Shown in pieces: positions 62,056-64,000 of a DNA stretch of 64,000 nt (the first letter of the stretch is position 1; every line of letters begins with the position of its first letter). Origin of the DNA: Terriglobales bacterium (GTDB lineage: Bacteria; Acidobacteriota; Terriglobia; Terriglobales; Acidobacteriaceae); the NCBI GenBank assembly GCA_035691485.1, contig DASSIZ010000014.1:1-64000 (forward strand). The letters run 5' to 3'. The translations under genes and the position numbers were made by a program. A model generated the notes under the pieces. The model saw only the letters and a list, made by a program, of their open reading frames with translations, searched no databases and was not told where the DNA came from.

Positions 62056-63555
62056 CTAATCATCGTGTCGAGCCGCAACGGTGGCTTCGCGAATCAGTTC
62101 GGGGTAACGCTGCAGCAGTTGACGCTTCTCGCCGAGCCATTCGGAAGCATGGGTTTGCTCGCGGCGAGCGGTCGCGATCTGGGCATTCACCGCCGGTGGC
62201 GCCGGTCCTCCAACAACGGTTCGCACGCGCACGAAGTTGTCGGCGTCGAGCGCGCGCTGCAACTCCTCGCGCGTGGCGCTAAGCGCACGGCCGAGGATGG
62301 AGGGCGCAAGACGCTCCACTTCCTCGGTGACGCGTTGGGCCGAGTACGATGGACCCACGGCTCGGACCGCTTCCGAGACCAACCGGTGCGCGGACCTGAA
62401 ACTGACGTTTTCGCGCCGCACCAATGTGTCGGCCAGTTCGGTCACGGTAAGGAAGTTGTCGTTGGCCAACTTCAAAAGGCGCGCACGATCCACGTCGGTG
62501 TTGGCGATGACCCCGGCAAACAAGCGCAGGGCGCGATCGGCGTCGGCGAACATGGAGAACGCCAGGGGCAGGAGATCGTCTTCGCTGTCCACGATATCGC
62601 CGAAGGGCGTGTTGTGGGCCGCGGTCAGGATCGCCTGGGCCTGTCCGAGAGCCTTGCTGGCCAGGATGCGCGTGTGCTCCAGCGAGACCGGATTACGCTT
62701 CTGCGGCATGATGCTGCTGGCCTGCACATAGGCGCCGCGGAGATGCAGGAAGCCGAATTCCTTGGTGCACCACAGCAGCAGGTCTTGAACCAGTTTGCCC
62801 AAGTTCACCATGGCAACGGCCACGGCGGCGGCCGACTCGGTAAGGTAGTCGATAGCGGCAATGGCACCATAGGAGTTGACCTGCAAGCCTTCGAAGCCGA
62901 GCAGGCGAGCGGTATAGTCGCGATCGATGGGGAAGCCGGTGGTAGTAATGGCGCAGGCCCCCAGAGGACTCCGGTTCACGGTGGCAAAGGCGGCCCGCAG
63001 GCGCTGGAAATCGCGGCCAAGAAATTCAACCGCGGCCATCAGGTAGTGCGCCAGCGTCGTGGGCTGCGCCGGCTGCGTGTGGGTGTAACCGGGCATCACC
63101 GAATCGGTGTGCGCGGCCGCCAGGCGAAGCAGTTCCTCGCGGGCCGCGGCGACTGCTTCGGCCAGCGTCAGGAGTTGGCGACGTACCGTCATTCGGTACA
63201 GGGTCAGGTCGATGTCGTTACGGCTGCGCGCGGTGTGCATGCGCCCCGCGACTTCGGCGCCGCAGCAGGACGCTAACTTCTCCTCCACGTAAAAGAACAG
63301 GTCCTCGCAACTGCCGTCGTAGATGGCGCTATGGATGGCGGCCCGATCCAGTCCATCGAGCGCGCCCAGGCAAGCGCGGGCGTCATCGGCGCTGATCACC
63401 TTCTGCCGCGCCAGCATCAAGGTATGGGCGTAGTGGACTTCGAGCAGGGACTCAAGAAAGTAGCGCTTGGCGTCCTCGAAATTGACCGCCAGCACGGTTT
63501 CCGCGTAAATCGGCGCCGGGAAGGGGGCCTCGGACGATGGTTTAGGTGACTTCAT
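62056..63555 (-). CDS. argH: Argininosuccinate lyase
   Basis: The 499-residue fumarase-superfamily enzyme splits argininosuccinate into arginine and fumarate. Conserved regions are R-M-H-T-A-R-S-R-N-D (105-114), T-H-T-Q-P-A-Q-P with the general-acid/base His159, and the signature loop S-S-I-M-P-Q-K-R-N-P at 280-289 with the catalytic Ser. The residues around these loops deviate from E. coli ArgH (for example D-I-D-L-T-L instead of D-Q-V-A-T-D). It may belong to a side branch, but no other lyase assignment fits better. No other arginine genes are adjacent. Confidence 0.85.
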   Translation of the reverse strand: MKSPKPSSEAPFPAPIYAETVLAVNFEDAKRYFLESLLEVHYAHTLMLARQKVISADDARACLGALDGLDRAAIHSAIYDGSCEDLFFYVEEKLASCCGAEVAGRMHTARSRNDIDLTLYRMTVRRQLLTLAEAVAAAREELLRLAAAHTDSVMPGYTHTQPAQPTTLAHYLMAAVEFLGRDFQRLRAAFATVNRSPLGACAITTTGFPIDRDYTARLLGFEGLQVNSYGAIAAIDYLTESAAAVAVAMVNLGKLVQDLLLWCTKEFGFLHLRGAYVQASSIMPQKRNPVSLEHTRILASKALGQAQAILTAAHNTPFGDIVDSEDDLLPLAFSMFADADRALRLFAGVIANTDVDRARLLKLANDNFLTVTELADTLVRRENVSFRSAHRLVSEAVRAVGPSYSAQRVTEEVERLAPSILGRALSATREELQRALDADNFVRVRTVVGGPAPPAVNAQIATARREQTHASEWLGEKRQLLQRYPELIREATVAARHDD

Positions 63556-63642
63556 TGAGAGCTGGGAACGATGATAACGCGAAAGCAGCGGCCGCGAAGC
63601 TCTCCTCCTCTATGCGGCCGCCGCGGACCAGAAACTAGGTTG

Positions 63643-64000
63643 TTACCAGCGCACTCCAAGCCCAAACTGGATGATGCGGCCTTCCAGCACGGTCCCGGAG
63701 GGCAGCAGCGAAGCCGGTGTCGTGATGGCGCCGACCTGGCCCAGCGCCGGGTTGGTGTTGACCGTCGCCGTCGAATTGATCGAGGTGACATTGGGGTGAT
63801 TGAAGACGTTGTTGGCCTCGAAGATGAACTGCGGCGCAACCCGCTCCCAGAAGCGGGCGAAGGCGCGAGTGTACCGCAAGTCGACCTGGTAGATGTTGGG
63901 GGCGCGCGCGGTATTGCGACCGACAAACAACGGACGCGTCACTGCGCCGGTGGTTCCGTCGCCATTCAGCGTGGTGTTGGCCGTAATGTTCTGCGCATCG
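63643..64000 (-). CDS. C-terminal end of a TonB-dependent receptor (partial)
   Basis: The final 118 or so residues of a large outer-membrane protein are present; the start lies beyond the window edge. The sequence has the pattern of CarboxypepD_reg/Oar-type TonB-dependent receptors of Acidobacteriota: G-R-N-T-A-R-A-P, alternating strand residues (Q-F-I-F-E-A-N-N-V-F-N-H-P-N) and a terminal F-G-L-G-V-R-W that ends in an aromatic residue for outer-membrane insertion. An internal GTG at 63942 could be mistaken for a start. The substrate is unknown. Confidence 0.82.
   Translation of the reverse strand, partial: DAQNITANTTLNGDGTTGAVTRPLFVGRNTARAPNIYQVDLRYTRAFARFWERVAPQFIFEANNVFNHPNVTSINSTATVNTNPALGQVGAITTPASLLPSGTVLEGRIIQFGLGVRW

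Noticed and set aside
62017-63276. A 419-codon rightward frame opposite argH
   Set aside because: Gly/Arg/His-rich antisense frame. The argH catalytic motifs support the other strand.
63643-63942. Treating the last leftward frame as a complete 99-residue gene
   Set aside because: The frame continues to the window edge in the same beta-rich style, so this is the end of a larger receptor, and the GTG is internal.

Overview
The window is a gene-dense stretch of a GC-rich chromosome, most likely from an Acidobacteriota (Terriglobia-like) bacterium. The inference rests on the combination of genes. There is outer-membrane machinery (complete tolQ-tolR-tolA-like-tolB-pal-cpoB run, lpxD, a TolC-type channel, the end of a large TonB-dependent receptor). 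Bacillithiol genes (bshA, bshC) occur in this diderm genome. There is a large hopanoid locus, and small conserved proteins of a kind typical of that phylum. No phage, transposase, integrase or CRISPR array was seen; the region reads as core chromosome.

Layout. 1-8.1 kb: an exported SnoaL-like protein, a lone receiver protein, bshA, a LytS-type sensor kinase, an AlaX-type editing protein, threonine synthase, and a MgtE_N/CBS regulator without a channel. 8.3-9.7 kb: an RsbW/RsbV-like switch pair and a small exported protein. 9.8-13.8 kb: a membrane glycosyltransferase with an MFS carrier, queF, and a YihY-type membrane protein. 13.9-21.7 kb: pieces of a MacA/MacB/TolC-like export system (adaptor, TPR protein, permease, outer-membrane channel) interleaved with a phosphoesterase and a polytopic membrane protein; no ATPase is present. 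22.0-36.5 kb: the hopanoid locus. 36.9-38.9 kb: a small putative zinc-binding protein and recN. 39.2-44.4 kb: the tol-pal cluster. 44.4-48.4 kb: a 2Fe-2S protein, a probable structured RNA, a small acidic protein, and korB/korA. 48.5-55.1 kb: accA, dnaE, a Thr/His/Lys-rich secreted protein, and a CCA-adding-enzyme-like nucleotidyltransferase with an odd tail. 55.4-59.6 kb: a small conserved protein, lpxD, a REC-PAS protein and bshC. 59.7-60.1 kb: tmRNA (ssrA), with an identifiable tag frame. 60.3-64 kb: an NmrA-like protein, mtgA, argH and the C-terminus of a TonB-dependent receptor that runs off the edge.

The hopanoid locus is the most interesting part. IspH (isoprenoid supply) leads a leftward run: shc, hpnH, an unnamed 144-residue protein, hpnA, hpnG, two zinc-dependent MDR dehydrogenases, hpnC, hpnD, hpnE. 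A rightward hpnJ with two small DMT-type membrane proteins converges on it. Together these make farnesyl-PP-derived squalene (HpnC/D/E), cyclise it (Shc), add adenosine (HpnH) and remove adenine (HpnG). The two dehydrogenases, the unnamed protein and the paired small transporters are not part of the textbook pathway. Their translational overlap or adjacency makes them candidates for side-chain reduction/modification and for membrane translocation of hopanoids.

Many neighbouring genes overlap by 1 or 4 bases (TAATG, TGATG, ATGA, GTGA), so translational coupling is common. Several intergenic regions carry imperfect inverted repeats of simple composition that look like a dispersed non-coding repeat class.
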